A program made the translations under genes and the position numbers. A DNA stretch of 64,000 nucleotides from Morella rubra (lineage: Eukaryota; Streptophyta; Magnoliopsida; Fagales; Myricaceae): assembly GCA_003952965.2 (NCBI GenBank), contig CM025854.1, positions 12,163,769 through 12,227,768 on the forward strand, given 5' to 3'. Under the pieces are notes generated by a model, which saw nothing but the letters and a program-made list of their open reading frames with translations, ran no database searches and was not told where the DNA came from. Positions within the stretch are counted from its first letter, which is position 1. Each line of letters starts with the position of its first letter. Positions 48,112 to 58,324 of this stretch are shown piece by piece.

Positions 48112-48247
48112 CGTTCGATGGTCGCTCGAGCGTTCATAGTTTTTATTCCAGAGACTTTTCGTCCGACATTCGCTCGATAGACGCTCTTATCGATATCCCT
48201 ACAGAGACTTTACGTTTGAGTCTCGTTTGACACGCGCTCGAGCGCAC
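48112..48247 (+). promoter_or_regulatory. Internal LTR-like palindrome module upstream of the third ORF
   Basis: Carries GTCGCTCGAGCG, ATTCGCTCGATAG and GCGCTCGAGCGC palindromes, alternating with CCAGAGACTTT and CTACAGAGACTTTACG. These are the same two word types, in the same alternation, as the LTR array at 41,371-41,590. It lies directly before a pyrimidine-rich leader. Promoter function is inferred from resemblance and position. Confidence 0.5.
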
Positions 48248-48259
48248 TGTCAAATTTTT

Positions 48260-49154
48260 AAAAAAAACTCAACGGGCGGTTTCTTTCTTCAGTGTTTTGC
48301 CTTCGTCGTTTTGCTCTCTCTCTTTCTCTTTTCTTCCCGCGTCTCCACCTTCTCTCATCTCGTGTGTTTCTTCCCTTTTCCTCAAATTCTCAAGTGGGTT
48401 TGCTCTCTTTCTCCATCAAATTCGTTCTCTTCTGTATTCAAGGTAATTTTCTCTTCGTTTTCGTCATTTCTATGGTTGTAAGTTTTGGGTTTTTGCTTGG
48501 TCTGCGTTTTGTGTTTTTTGAATCCGTGCGTTTGCATTTTGCAATTGGTTTTTGTTCCATTGCTCTTGCTCATTATTGTTTTACTATGTTGCTTGTATTC
48601 AGGCTTCTCATTTACATTTGGTGTTCTTGCCGTTCACGATATTTCTGCCTTCTACCTGTTTGATAATATGCTCCTGTGTGTTTCTCTTCGTTTTTTTGTT
48701 GTTTTTCTTGTGTTTTTAGTTTTGGTTGTTTGTTTGTTTTCTTCAAAAGATAGTTGTGGTATCCCAATTATGAATCTTGCATAATGAGGATTGTTTGCCA
48801 CATGTTGCATTTGAGTACAATTGACGTATATTTTTTGTTTCTACATTTTCTCCTTTTGAAGTTGTTTCTCTAGTTTTAAGTTGCTTTCTCTCTTGCTTCC
48901 TTCTTTCTTTTTTTTCTATTTCTGTCATTGTGGTGTTTTTGGGTTGTTATCTTTATCTTTTTATTGCATTACTTATTAATAAGGATTATTCTTCCTAAGT
49001 GTTTTTCCTTCTGTCTTGTTGAACTATATTTTGTACTCTTGCATTGTTTCTCTTCATTTGCATTCACGCTATCTCTTCAAGGGCAGTATTTTACACTTTT
49101 TGGTCTTCTTGATGTTACTCGAGTTTGACCGTGTCTTGTGTTTTTATTTCTCAG
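48260..49154 (+). other. Host-like leader and probable 5' intron of the third ORF
   Basis: A CT-rich leader (48,285-48,440) like a plant 5' UTR ends TTCAAG, followed by GTAATTTTCT at 48,443. A T-rich stretch then runs to TTTATTTCTCAG at 49,154, immediately before ATG. This gives a 712-bp GT-AG intron. The parallel segment has 52,758-53,471. Small frames inside are T-rich translations without domains. Confidence 0.5.
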
Positions 49155-50634
49155 ATGGTGAAGCGTAAGCAACCCGCTGGTAGTTCCTCAAAACCTACTA
49201 AAGTGCCTCGTAAGTCTAAACCCCGCCCTTTTGATGCTTCTCGTTTTGTGGATGCTCGTGCTTCCGAGCTTTTTCATTCCACTTTTCACAATCGCAAAGT
49301 TATTGTTGAACGTGAGGTTCTCCTTGCTGAGCTTCCTGTTGCGACTGTGTCTTCTTATTTTTCTTCTCGTCATTGGGATCCTTTTCTTCAGGATCTCACT
49401 CATCTTGTTCCTCCTACACTTCTAGTTCGGGAATTTTATTCGAACTTCTTTGACGTTGATGAGGCTTCTCTTAGCTTCTCCGTCTTTATCCGTGGTCAAC
49501 GTCTTCGGGTTTCTCCCGATGTTATTGCTTCTCTTTTTGGTGTCGTCAGGGTACCTGAACCGGTTTACCCTTATGTTGAGTCTAGTCGTGAGCCTCCCTC
49601 TTTTGACGCCATGTCTCTCCTTCTCTTTGGTCGCCCTTATCCGTATGCCGGTGGTACTCTCTTCACCTCGGATTTCTCGGCTGAGAATCATGTTGTCAGT
49701 CGTATTGCTCTGACAAATCTTTATCCTGTTTCTCACCTTTCGTCTATTTCGCTTACTCGAGTTCGTTTTTTATATGCTTTACTAATAGGTGATACCATAG
49801 ATATATGTTCTGTGATCTGCTCGCATATGATAGAAGTATTTCAGTCCTCTTCTAGTAAAGTGGGTCTTTCATATGCTTGTTTGATTCAGCGCTTATATCG
49901 TGCCCATAGTATTGCTTTTCCTCCTGACGGTCCTTTTCCTGACACTTTTTCGGCTATTGGTGCCACTACTCTTTCATTGAGTCGTGCTCATCTTAAACGC
50001 CGTCAGGCGTCTGCTTCCGCTTCTGTTCCTCCCATGATCCTTCGTCTTCTGTCCCTCCTTCTATTCCACCTCTTCAGCCGGTCCTTCTCTTTCTCCTCTT
50101 CCGACTCCTTTGGATCCTTCCATTGCCGCTTCGTTTTCTCTGATCATGGATCAGCTTGCCATCCTTAACACTCAATCTGTCAACCTTATCCAGATTGTCA
50201 TGCGTCATCAGCGTCAACTCAAGCGTCACACTCTTACCCTTGCCGTCATGCTAGGGCGACTGAGCGTAACACCCGAGCTGTTTCTCGCCTGCATCGCTTA
50301 ATTCGCCCTCTCGTTGGTGCGGATGCTCTGCCGTCGGACATTTCCTCTTCTTCCGAGTCTTCTGCTTCGTCTGGCGCATCTGCCCCTTCGTTTGAGGTGC
50401 CCGCTGCTGAGTCTGTTGCTGATCCTTCTCCTCGACTCCGGTTGCTGATCCTCGACATCCTCTGCTCCTCTGTCACCGACTGGAACTGTAGTGCTTTCCA
50501 GCCACTCTTCTCCAGCTACAGTGGTGCTTTCCAGTCCCTCTTCTTCTGCTGCGGTTGACTCTGCTGCTTTTGATGCTTCTTCTCCGCCTTGGATGACTGA
50601 CCCTTTGTCCATTCCTGACAAAAAGGGGGAGTAG
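49155..50634 (+). pseudogene. Third ORF after pol (Sirevirus env-like position), copy 1
   Basis: Starts MVKRKQPAGSSSK with a basic, Ser/Pro-rich N-terminus. A globular part includes REFYSNFF, VFIRGQRLRVSP and IASLFGV, resembling the 'putative plant transposon protein' domain (PF20167) often found downstream of retroelement pol. The C-terminal part has a predicted helical MRHQRQLKRHTL stretch and a Ser/Pro-rich tail ending DKKGE-stop, where the stop lies inside a GGGGGAG tract. About 490 codons in all. Frame breaks at ~50,033 and ~50,100 are not the same as in copy 2. No convincing transmembrane segment is seen, so an envelope role is not supported. Function unknown. Confidence 0.65.
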
Positions 50635-51015
50635 TTTTAGTTTTGGTATTCTTTTGTTGAGGGGGAGTTTACATTTTGTATAGGCTGATTGGAGACTTAT
50701 TTCATATCTTGTACAGCCTTCTCAGATACTTTTGATACTTGTTGCACGTTTATTTTCCGTATTATAGTGATGTTGTCACACTTTTCGTTAAATGGAAAAT
50801 CTCTCATTCAGTTTATATATTCTCTGTGCCTTCTCACTTGGTTTTTGGTTTATTGAGATTGTGATTTCAGGTATTCGGTTTATGACTCTTGAACATGTGT
50901 CTAGGTCATAGGTGGGTTCAAATTGTAAACAGATTTTTGTCTTGGTGATTGACAAATTTCTATTTTTATTTTCAATTATTGTTGGTTTTGTCACGGAATT
51001 GCCAAAGGGGGAGTT
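50635..51015 (+). other. Sirevirus 3' end with repeated polypurine tracts, first copy
   Basis: Contains AGGGGGAGTTT near 50,660 and the main tract AAAGGGGGAG at 51,004-51,013, just before the truncated LTR. Several such tracts (47,742; 50,621; 50,660; 51,004) are typical of Sireviruses. Confidence 0.7.
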
Positions 51016-51205
51016 TGTTAGGTTTTGTTGTTTTGGCATCATTCCGTGTCAAAATATGTCTTGATCGAGTTGTATTTTTGGTATACACATTTGTTCAAGA
51101 GTTAGAGTCTATGGTCTGTCGAAATTCTTCTTTGCGTTCGACCAGCGTTCAACAAACGCTCGAGCGTCCCTGATAGTTTCATACAGAGACATCACGCTTC
51201 GACTA
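51016..51205 (+). repeat. Truncated LTR inside the composite
   Basis: Matches the first ~190 bp of the LTR, ending inside the first 62-bp repeat unit. At 51,204-51,229 it is joined to a 26-bp copy of 47,836-47,861, then to RNase H sequence. Confidence 0.85.
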
Positions 51206-51224
51206 CCAGTGGTTTCTTTTTGGT

Positions 51225-51515
51225 ATGCCTTTGATGAAACAGATGCTTAAGGACTATGGTATAGAACAAGATTGCATGACAGTGTTCTGTGACAACACTA
51301 GTGCAATAAACATATCTAAGAATCCTGTTCAGCACTCTCGAACCAAGCATATCGACATTCGTCATCACTTCATTCGTGATCTTGTGGAATCTCGGACTAT
51401 TTCCTTAGAACACATTTCTACTGAAAATCAATTGGCAGACATCTTCACCAAACCATTGGATGGACTCAGGTTTGAGTTTCTCAGGAAAGCCATTGGTGTT
51501 TGTGCTGTCCCTTGA
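51225..51515 (+). pseudogene. Duplicate RNase H end
   Basis: Repeats 46,892-47,178 in an open frame to the same stop, from KQMLKDYG on, including CDNTSAI and RTKHIDIRHHF. One G is missing at the junction. It lacks RT and most of RNase H. Confidence 0.85.
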
Positions 51516-52429
51516 TTTGCATCATTTTGCATCAATTTTATTTTTTTATTTTTTTTTTTATTTTGTTTTTTCTTCTTCTTAGAGTTTTTTTTTATTTTTA
51601 TTTTTATTTATTTAAAAAAAAAAAGGAGTTTGTGTCGCTCGTTGGTTGGTTTAACTGATTGGTACTATCTTTTATACTTATTGGACATATAGTCATTTTC
51701 GTGCATGAAACCTTCAATACTTCTTCATCTTGTGTCTGATAAATAATGTTCTTGTCAGTTGTGCTTATCGTCTCTGGTTGGTCTAACTGGTATGATTTTT
51801 AAAATATTTACTTGACTATATCTATCACAATGCACACTGAACTTATTGGATGATACTTGACCGCATGTGTGAGATTGTGTGTTGGCAATCACAAGTGAAG
51901 GAACCATGCATATCTGGTTGAATTGACCTCTGACTAGTTGAACCTCCAACAGAAAAAGTCAAACGAAACAAAAGAAAAGAAAAGCTAGAAAAGCAAAAGA
52001 ACCGCAAGTCAAGAAAAGAACAAAGAAAATTTGAACTCTTATGTATTGATGTTTCATACTCAGGGGGAGTAAAAATTATTGCAACAAAGTTGCATTTTTA
52101 GGTCCTAGTGGCATTGGGTTTGACTTTCGCCTTATGTGTCATGGTTCTCCTTTACCAGTGGTTTCTTTTTGGTATGCCGTGACCACCTCACAAAACTAAG
52201 GTCTTAAGCTTCTCTTATTTTGTTGCGGTCTTTCACACACGTGTCGTTTGTATTTTCTAAATCATTGAAGTTTACACTGCTCAGAGACTGTGGCTCCTGC
52301 TTGTCTATATTATTTCTCATGATCATAAGATGGTTTAGTATTTATTGTTTCATGTTTTCTGAGAATTACTAAGTCTTTTACAGTATTTTGGTGTGTGCTT
52401 TTCTATTTTTCCTTCTTCGTTTGATTTCG

Positions 52430-52558
52430 TTCGATGGTCGCTCGAGCGTTCATAGTTTTTATTCCAGAGACTTTTCGTCCGACATTCGCTCGAGCGCTCT
52501 TATCGATATCCCTACAGAGACTTTACGTTTGAGTCTCGTTTGACACGCGCTCGAGCGC
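52430..52558 (+). promoter_or_regulatory. Internal LTR-like palindrome module, second copy
   Basis: Same module as 48,112-48,247, but the middle palindrome reads TTCGCTCGAGCGCTC because several bases are deleted. Confidence 0.45.
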
Positions 52559-53471
52559 ACTGTCAAATTTTAAAAAAAATTCTCAACGGGCGGTTTCTTT
52601 CTTCAGTGTTTTGCCTTCGTCGTTTTGCTCTCTCTCTTCTCTCTTTTCTTCCCGCGTCTCCACCTTCTCTCATCTCGTGTGTTTCTTCCCTTTTCCTCAA
52701 ATTCTCAAGTGGGTTTGCTCTCTTTCTCCATCAAATTCGTTCTCTTCAGTATTCAAGGTAATTTTCTCTTCGTTTTCATCATTTCTATGGTTGTAAGTTT
52801 TGGGTTTTTGCTTGGTCTGCGTTTTGTGTTTTTTGAATCCGTGCGTTTGCATTTTGCAATTGGTTTGTTGTTCCATTGCTCTTGCTTTATTGTTTTACTA
52901 TGTTGCTTGTATTCAGGCTTCTCATTTACATTTGGTGTTCTTGCCCGTTCACGATATTTCTGCCTTCTACCTGTTTGATAATATGCTCCTGTGTGTTTCT
53001 TCTTCGTTTTTTTGTTGTTTTTCTTGTGTTTTTAGTTTTGGTTGTTTGTTTGTTTTCTTCAAATAGATAGTTGTGGTATCCCAATTATGAATCTTGCATA
53101 ATGAGGATTGTTTGCCACATGTTGCATTTGAGTACAATTGACGTATATTTTTTGTTTCTACATTTTCTCCTTTTGAAGTTGTTTCTCTAGTTTTAAGTTG
53201 CTTTCTCTCTTGCTTCCTTCTTTCTTTTTTTTCTATTTCTGTCATTGTGGTGTTTTTGGGTTGTTATCTTTATCTTTTTATTGCATTACTTATCAATAAG
53301 GATTATTCTTCCTAAGTGTTTTTCCTTCTGTCTTGTTGAACTATATTTTGTACTCTTGCATTGTTTCTCTTCATTTGCATTCACGCTATCTCTTCAAGGG
53401 CAGTATTTTACACTTTTTGGTCTTCTTGATGTTACTCGAGTTTGACCGTGTCTTGTGTTTTTATTTCTCAG

Positions 53472-54971
53472 ATGGTGAAGCGTAAGCAACCCGCTGGTAG
53501 TTCCTCAAAACCTACTAAAGTGCCTCGTAAGTCTAAACCCCGTCCTTTTGATGCTTCTCGTTTTGTGGATGCTCGTGCTTCCGAGCTTTTTCATTCCACT
53601 TTTCACAATCGCAAAGTTATTGTTGAACGTGAGGTTCTCCTTGCTGAGCTTCCTGTTGCGACTGTGTCTTCTTATTTTTCTTCTCGTCATTGGGATCCTT
53701 TTCTTCAGGATCTCACTCATCTTGTTCCTCCTACACTTCTAGTTCGGGAATTTTATTCGAACTTCTTTGACGTTGATGAGGCTTCTCTTAGCTTCTCCGT
53801 CTTTATCCGTGGTCAACGTCTTCGGGTTTCTCCCGATGTTATTGCTTCTCTTTTTGGTGTCGTCAGGGTACCTGAACCGGTTTACCCTTATGTTGAGTCT
53901 AGTCGTGAGCCTCCCTCTTTTGACGCCATGTCTCTCCTTCTCTTTGGTCGCCCTTATCCGTATGCCGGTGGTACTCTCTTCACCTCGATTTCTCGGCTGA
54001 GACTCATGTTGTCAGTCGTATTGCTCTGACAAATCTTTATCCTGTTTCTCACCTTTCGTCTATTTCGCTTACTCGAGTTCGTTTTTTATATGCTTTACTA
54101 ATAGGTGATACCATAGATATATGTTCTGTGATCTGCTCGCATATGATAGAAGTATTTCAGTCCTCTTCTAGTAAAGTGGGTCTTTCATATGCTTGTTTGA
54201 TTCAGCGCTTATATCGTGCCCATAGTATTGCTTTTCCTCCTGACGGTCCTTTTCCTGACACTTTTTCGGCTATTGGTGCCACTACTCTTTCATTGAGTCG
54301 TGCTCATCTTAAACGCCGTCAGGCGTCTGCTTCCGCTTCTGTTCCTCCCAATGATCCTTCGTCTTCTGTCCCTCCTTCTATTCCACCTCTTCAGCCGGTC
54401 CTTCTCTTTCTCCTCTTCCACTCCTTTGGATCCTTCCATTGCCGCTTCGTTTTCTCTGATCATGGATCAGCTTGCCATCCTTAACACTCAATCTGTCAAC
54501 CTTATCCAGATTGTCATGCGTCATCAGCGTCAACTCAAGCGTCACACTCTTACCCTTGCACGTCATGCTAGGGCGACTGAGCGTAACACCCGCGCTGTTT
54601 CTCGCCTGCATCGCTTAATTCACCCTCTCGTTGGTGCGGATGATCTGCCGTCGGACATTTCCTCTTCTTCCGAGTCTTCTGCTTCGTCTGGCGCATCTGC
54701 CCCTTCATTTGAGGTGCCCGCTGCTGAGTCTCCTCCTGTTGCTGATCCTTCAACCCTCCTCGACTCCGGTTGCTGATCCTCCTGGGTTGCTGATCCTCCT
54801 GCTCCTATGTCACCGACTGGAACTGTAGTGCTTTCCAGCCACTCTTCTCCATCTACAGTGGTGCTTTCCAGTCCCTCTTCTTCTGCTGCGGTGACCTCTG
54901 CTGCTTTTGATGCTTCTTCTCCGCCTTGGATGACTGACCCTTTGTCCATTCCTGACAAAAAAGGGGAGTAG
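53472..54971 (+). pseudogene. Third ORF after pol, copy 2
   Basis: Same start and end as copy 1. A single-base loss near 53,988 (GGATTT to GATTT) breaks the frame where copy 1 is intact. At the copy-1 break (~50,033) this copy keeps the missing A. A further break lies near 54,415. It has a probable leader intron at 52,758-53,471. Each copy is damaged at different sites, which fits independent decay or random sequence error. Confidence 0.65.
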
Positions 54972-55348
54972 TTTTAGTAGTTTGGTATTTTTTGAGGGGG
55001 AGTTTACATTTTGTATAGGCTGATTGGAGACTTATTTCATATCTTGTACAGCCTTCTCAGATACTTTTGATACTTGTTGCACATTTATTTTCCGTATTAT
55101 AGTGATGTTGTCACACTTTTCGTTAAATGGAAAATCTCTCATTCAGTTTATATATTCTCTGTGCCTTCTCACTTGGTTTTTGGTTTATTGAGTTTGTGAT
55201 TTCAGGTATTCGGTTTATGACTCTTGAACATGTGTCTAGGTCATAGGTGGGTTCAAATTGTAAACAGATTTTTGTCTTGGTGATTGACAAATTTCTATTT
55301 TTATTTTCAGTTATTGTTGGTTTTGTCACGGAATTGCCAAAGGGAGTT

Positions 55349-56333
55349 TGTTAGGTTTTTGTTTTGGCATCATTCCGTGTCAAAATATGTCTTGATCGAG
55401 TTGTATTTTTGGTATACACATTTGTTCAAGAGTTAGAGTCTATGGTCTGTCGAAATTCTTCTTTGCGTTCGACCAGCGTTCAACAAACGCTCGAGCGTCC
55501 CTGATAGTTTCATACAGAGACATCACGCTCGAACGCTCGAACGTCCTTAAGAATATTCATACAGAGACATCACGTCGACTAACGCTCGACAGCGCTCAAG
55601 CGTCCATAGGATTATTCATACAGAGACATCACGTTCGACGAGCGCTCGACATACGCTCGAGCGACTTCCGGCGAATTTCAAAAATTGCTAGATTTTTGGG
55701 ATTTCCTTGTGGTTGAATTTTGAAACCCTACTAGGGTTCGTGAGAGGCCGACTAGACGTGATATATATGCATCCTTAGAGTGTTTTTGGTGCCCTTTCCT
55801 AGAGAGAAAACCCTAGAAAACTAGTGCTTCAAGATATTGAATTTCTCTCTACTCTTCCTATATACTACTTTGTCCCTTCATTGTGTTGAAGGCTAGTTGA
55901 AGAACAAGGGTGTTCGTGAAGATCCTTAAGAAGAACCTCAAGGGTTGAGGTGATTGCTGCTTGAAGCAGATCTGAGCAGGGGGCTTGATTATTACATCAG
56001 GTTGTCAGAGTCAAGCAACTGGGGTTGCCCGTGTCTGAATCACTGTTGTAAGGTTTTCTTCTTAGTGGATTTCAGGTGGCTGCTAGCCCGGAGTGGTTTT
56101 TCCTTTGAATGGTTTTTCAAAGGTTTTCCACTTCGTCATCAAAATCTCTTGTCTCTTTATGCATTTGATTAATTTCTTTACAAGTTTATTTATTGATTTG
56201 ATGATTGTGTTGGTTGATTGATATATCTAGACTGATCAATTTTAGAACTTGTTTTAAAATTATTGATTAGTTAAATGTTAGATTTCACCTATTCACCCCC
56301 CTCTAGGAAGTAGGGTCTAAACTAGGTTTTTCA
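55349..56333 (+). repeat. 3' LTR (985 bp)
   Basis: Preceded by AAAGGGAG (two G fewer than the first copy) at 55,339-55,346. It runs TGTTAGG to TTTTTCA and is followed by the target duplication ATAAG. The 62-bp array (55,466-55,670) is partly shortened relative to the 5' LTR. Confidence 0.92.
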
Positions 56334-56338
56334 ATAAG

Positions 56339-57260
56339 AACCAACAAGACTATAGGAAACTATATAGAAAATATAAGTTTCAGACCAACAGAGTGACCTT
56401 AAAACTCTTCATTGCGCTTCTATTCTTTTTTATCTATTTTCAACCTCAGGAAAACATCAAAAACAAAAGCCTAAACTATCAAGAGATTTCAAAAGAAAAA
56501 CATCTGGAAAAGCACCACTATAATAAACTCGCTGAGAACCATAAGCACAAAACATCAAGCTGTCAAGAAATGGGCTGAAAGTGTGATTCGAGGCCTTACA
56601 TAGCCATTTCACCTTGTAACCTGGAGTACATGGATCCTTTCCAAAAACTAGCTGATGGACAGGGATTGACTGGACATTTTATACATAAGGAGACTTTTGG
56701 GAAGCCGGATTGTAGACTACTAATTGTAATTCCTGCAAGAGCCTACACGACAGTAATAAAATGAGGGGCTATGCAAATACTCTCTTTGACCATCAGCATG
56801 TAGTTTTTGTTTCCCAAACAACAGCCTTAATGATAATTTTCTAACCATAGCCTCTCATCATATCATGCCTATGGTCAAAGAGACTACTTGCATCCATTAT
56901 CCATCAATATAATTATCATTCTTACATGTAATAAAATGATCCAGGACGTTCAGATGACCGGAAATGTTATGATGAACGTTTTCAATGTGAAACAAAGCAT
57001 CAGGGAATCCATACCATAGTATGGTTCATCACTGCCTATAAATGGTCTCACTGCATCAGCGTTAGGTGTTGAAATAATGGATTATGATGAGCGAACAGCT
57101 AAAACTATGCTAATCATAACCATAAGACAAATCGCATTTGTCATCTCACCCTTTTTTTTTTTTTAGTCACAGTGCAGCAGGACAGAGCCTGCCCCCGGAC
57201 TAACCCTCCCCAAGGGGAGGAGGTGCCACTTGGGCTAACGCTCAGTGGCTGTCATCTCAC
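56339..57260. other. PRMT3 intron, right of the Sirevirus
   Basis: No exon is recognised between the Sirevirus and the exon at 57,261. It contains the SINE at 57,151-57,249. The small frame at 56,393-56,578 has no domain. Confidence 0.6.
57151..57249 (-). mobile_element. SINE-like insertion, TSD TGTCATCTCACC
   Basis: About 99 bp flanked by a perfect 12-bp duplication (57,139-57,150 and 57,250-57,261). Read on the minus strand it has a TTAGCCCAAGTGGCACC word like a plant SINE A box and ends in an A-run. The B box is not clear, so it may be truncated. The duplication includes the PRMT3 splice donor. Confidence 0.8.
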
Positions 57261-57358
57261 CTTAGTATGCCAGTCCCACAACCTACATCCATCACAACAG
57301 CATTATGCAACAGAGAAGGGTTTTTCATGCTAGCTTCCCCATAAGCCTCCGTTCCTAC
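57261..57358 (-). pseudogene. PRMT3: PRMT3 exon with SAM-binding motif I
   Basis: 98 bp on the minus strand, from an AG acceptor to a GTGAGA donor, encoding VGTEAYGEASMKNPSLL, then VVMDVGCGTGIL. The Gly-rich motif binds S-adenosylmethionine. It ends with two bases of a serine codon that the exon at 40,662 completes. Confidence 0.85.
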
Positions 57359-57493
57359 CTGCGCTAACCATTATATATCAGATAGCATTAGCATACAGCT
57401 TGCTTTTTTTTTTTTTTTAGTTAATTTTACTTCCTAGAAAATTTGTCTCCACTGAAGTTCATTTCTCCTTAAACCAAGAGAATAAGTAAGAAC

Positions 57494-58034
57494 CTTATCG
57501 CTTATCATCTCTCTGTGGATACCAAATGAACTGTAAGCCCCAAAATAATTCTCATTTACATTCTTTATATCCTTCGACACCAGGGTAGGAACAAAAGCTC
57601 TTATATGTGTATGTTTCACTTTCCTGTCATATGAGCCAGCATGTTCTCTTGCATCCATACCATTGACCCTTGCATTCTCCAAGGAACTTACTACGTTTGA
57701 ATAGTCATTGGAATGCAGAAACAACTTTCCTTCTATCTATGTCACAGTTATCTGCATAAAATACATTATTGTCCCCTGAATTGTCATCATCAATAGAAAT
57801 CTCTTCATTATTCTTCAAATGCCTCATCAGTTCCTCTTTATCGATAGATGCAGTATAGTCATCTTCACCAAAATTGTACAAGAGCGAGTCGTCTTCAATG
57901 AAAGGTTTTAGATATGTCTCGTGGTCCCAACAGGGCTTAATGGCTTCAACATCAAGAGTTCCATGTAAATGATTCTGTAAATCTTGGTTTGACTGACAGG
58001 TGACACCACAACTCCAACATCTTTTTTCTGCCAC
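57494..58034 (-). pseudogene. PRMT3: PRMT3 exon: zinc finger and linker
   Basis: Starts at an AG acceptor (58,035-58,036). It encodes VAEKRCWSCGVTCQSNQDLQ-HLH, a C2H2 finger used for substrate recognition, then KPCWDHETYLKPFIEDDSLL and an acidic linker. After a one-base frame change near 57,715 it reads the conserved NENYFGAYSSFGIHREMISD segment and ends at a GT donor (57,492-57,493). The N-terminal exons expected before it are not present; instead a sugar transporter exon begins 290 bp away in the opposite direction. Confidence 0.85.
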
Positions 58035-58324
58035 CTCGTATGGAAAGGGAACGAGACATAGGAAGTGTCACCACGAATTTTAACTGACAATCAGATAAAG
58101 TCCGCATATTCCCATCTTAGCCGAATTAAGTTAATTTATATTTAATAAATCAGATTTGAAAATGAACAGAATACTGTCAAAACCCTCCCTAACTAATCGA
58201 TTGGTGGGTTTTGATCTGCAACTAAAATGGTAACACGATGGCATTTTACAAGCAGAGCCTAAGAACTTGATCTATGAATCTAACCAATGTTTTGCACGCA
58301 TTTGATTAATAATATGGAATGCAG

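Larger units (their letters stand above)
51230..55348 (+). repeat. 4.1-kb internal duplication of the Sirevirus 3' region
   Basis: Second copy of 46,892-51,015, nearly identical apart from a few substitutions and small indels. It includes RNase H end, palindrome module, leader/intron, third ORF and polypurine tract. Confidence 0.9.
41252..56333 (+). mobile_element. Sirevirus-type Ty1/copia retrotransposon, internally duplicated composite
   Basis: Outer LTRs (41,252-42,265 and 55,349-56,333) are flanked by the perfect 5-bp duplication ATAAG (41,247-41,251; 56,334-56,338). Order: LTR, Met-tRNA primer site, gag with two zinc knuckles, pol (protease, integrase, reverse transcriptase, RNase H), a long 3' region with an extra ORF, polypurine tract, truncated LTR, then a second RNase H end, second 3' region and ORF, and the 3' LTR. 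The order integrase before RT makes it copia. The ~1 kb LTR, the ORF after pol and several GGGGGAG tracts fit the Sirevirus (SIRE/Maximus) lineage. Pol has at least eight frame breaks, so it is not autonomous as read. Confidence 0.92.
39000..58034 (-). pseudogene. PRMT3: PRMT3-like protein arginine methyltransferase, split by a retrotransposon
   Basis: PRMT3 is a cytosolic enzyme that transfers methyl groups from S-adenosylmethionine to arginines, notably of ribosomal protein uS5. Exons seen, in gene order: zinc-finger and linker (58,034-57,494), SAM-binding motif I VMDVGCGTGIL (57,358-57,261), LFAARAGDSRVIA (40,662-40,583), the double-E region with VEELDKS and SEWMGYCLLYESMLSS (40,494-40,234), TFDLAVTKPDEVDFTAS (from 39,535) and a decayed C-terminus (~39,200-39,040). 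Codon phase joins across the two sides of the Sirevirus, so both halves belong to one gene. The N-terminal exons before VAEKRCW and the exon after TAT (the usual MFVAGFG region) were not found. Damage includes a frameshift near 57,715, a 7-bp insertion at ~40,595, a lost splice acceptor at 40,495, and a 78-bp duplication at 39,287. Confidence 0.85.

Noticed and set aside
48227-48784. Frames in the leader region as a transmembrane envelope protein
   Set aside because: The Phe/Leu/Val-rich translations arise from T-rich leader and intron DNA in several frames at once. A leader intron explains the region better.
50246-50621. Minus-strand Glu/Ser/Arg-rich frames opposite the third ORF
   Set aside because: Shadows of the Ser/Pro-rich coding tail on the plus strand; the copy at 54,378-54,958 breaks differently.
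49155-50634. Third ORF as a true viral-type envelope gene
   Set aside because: No signal peptide or convincing membrane anchor; the N-terminus is basic and Ser/Pro-rich. Only the position resembles env-like ORFs.
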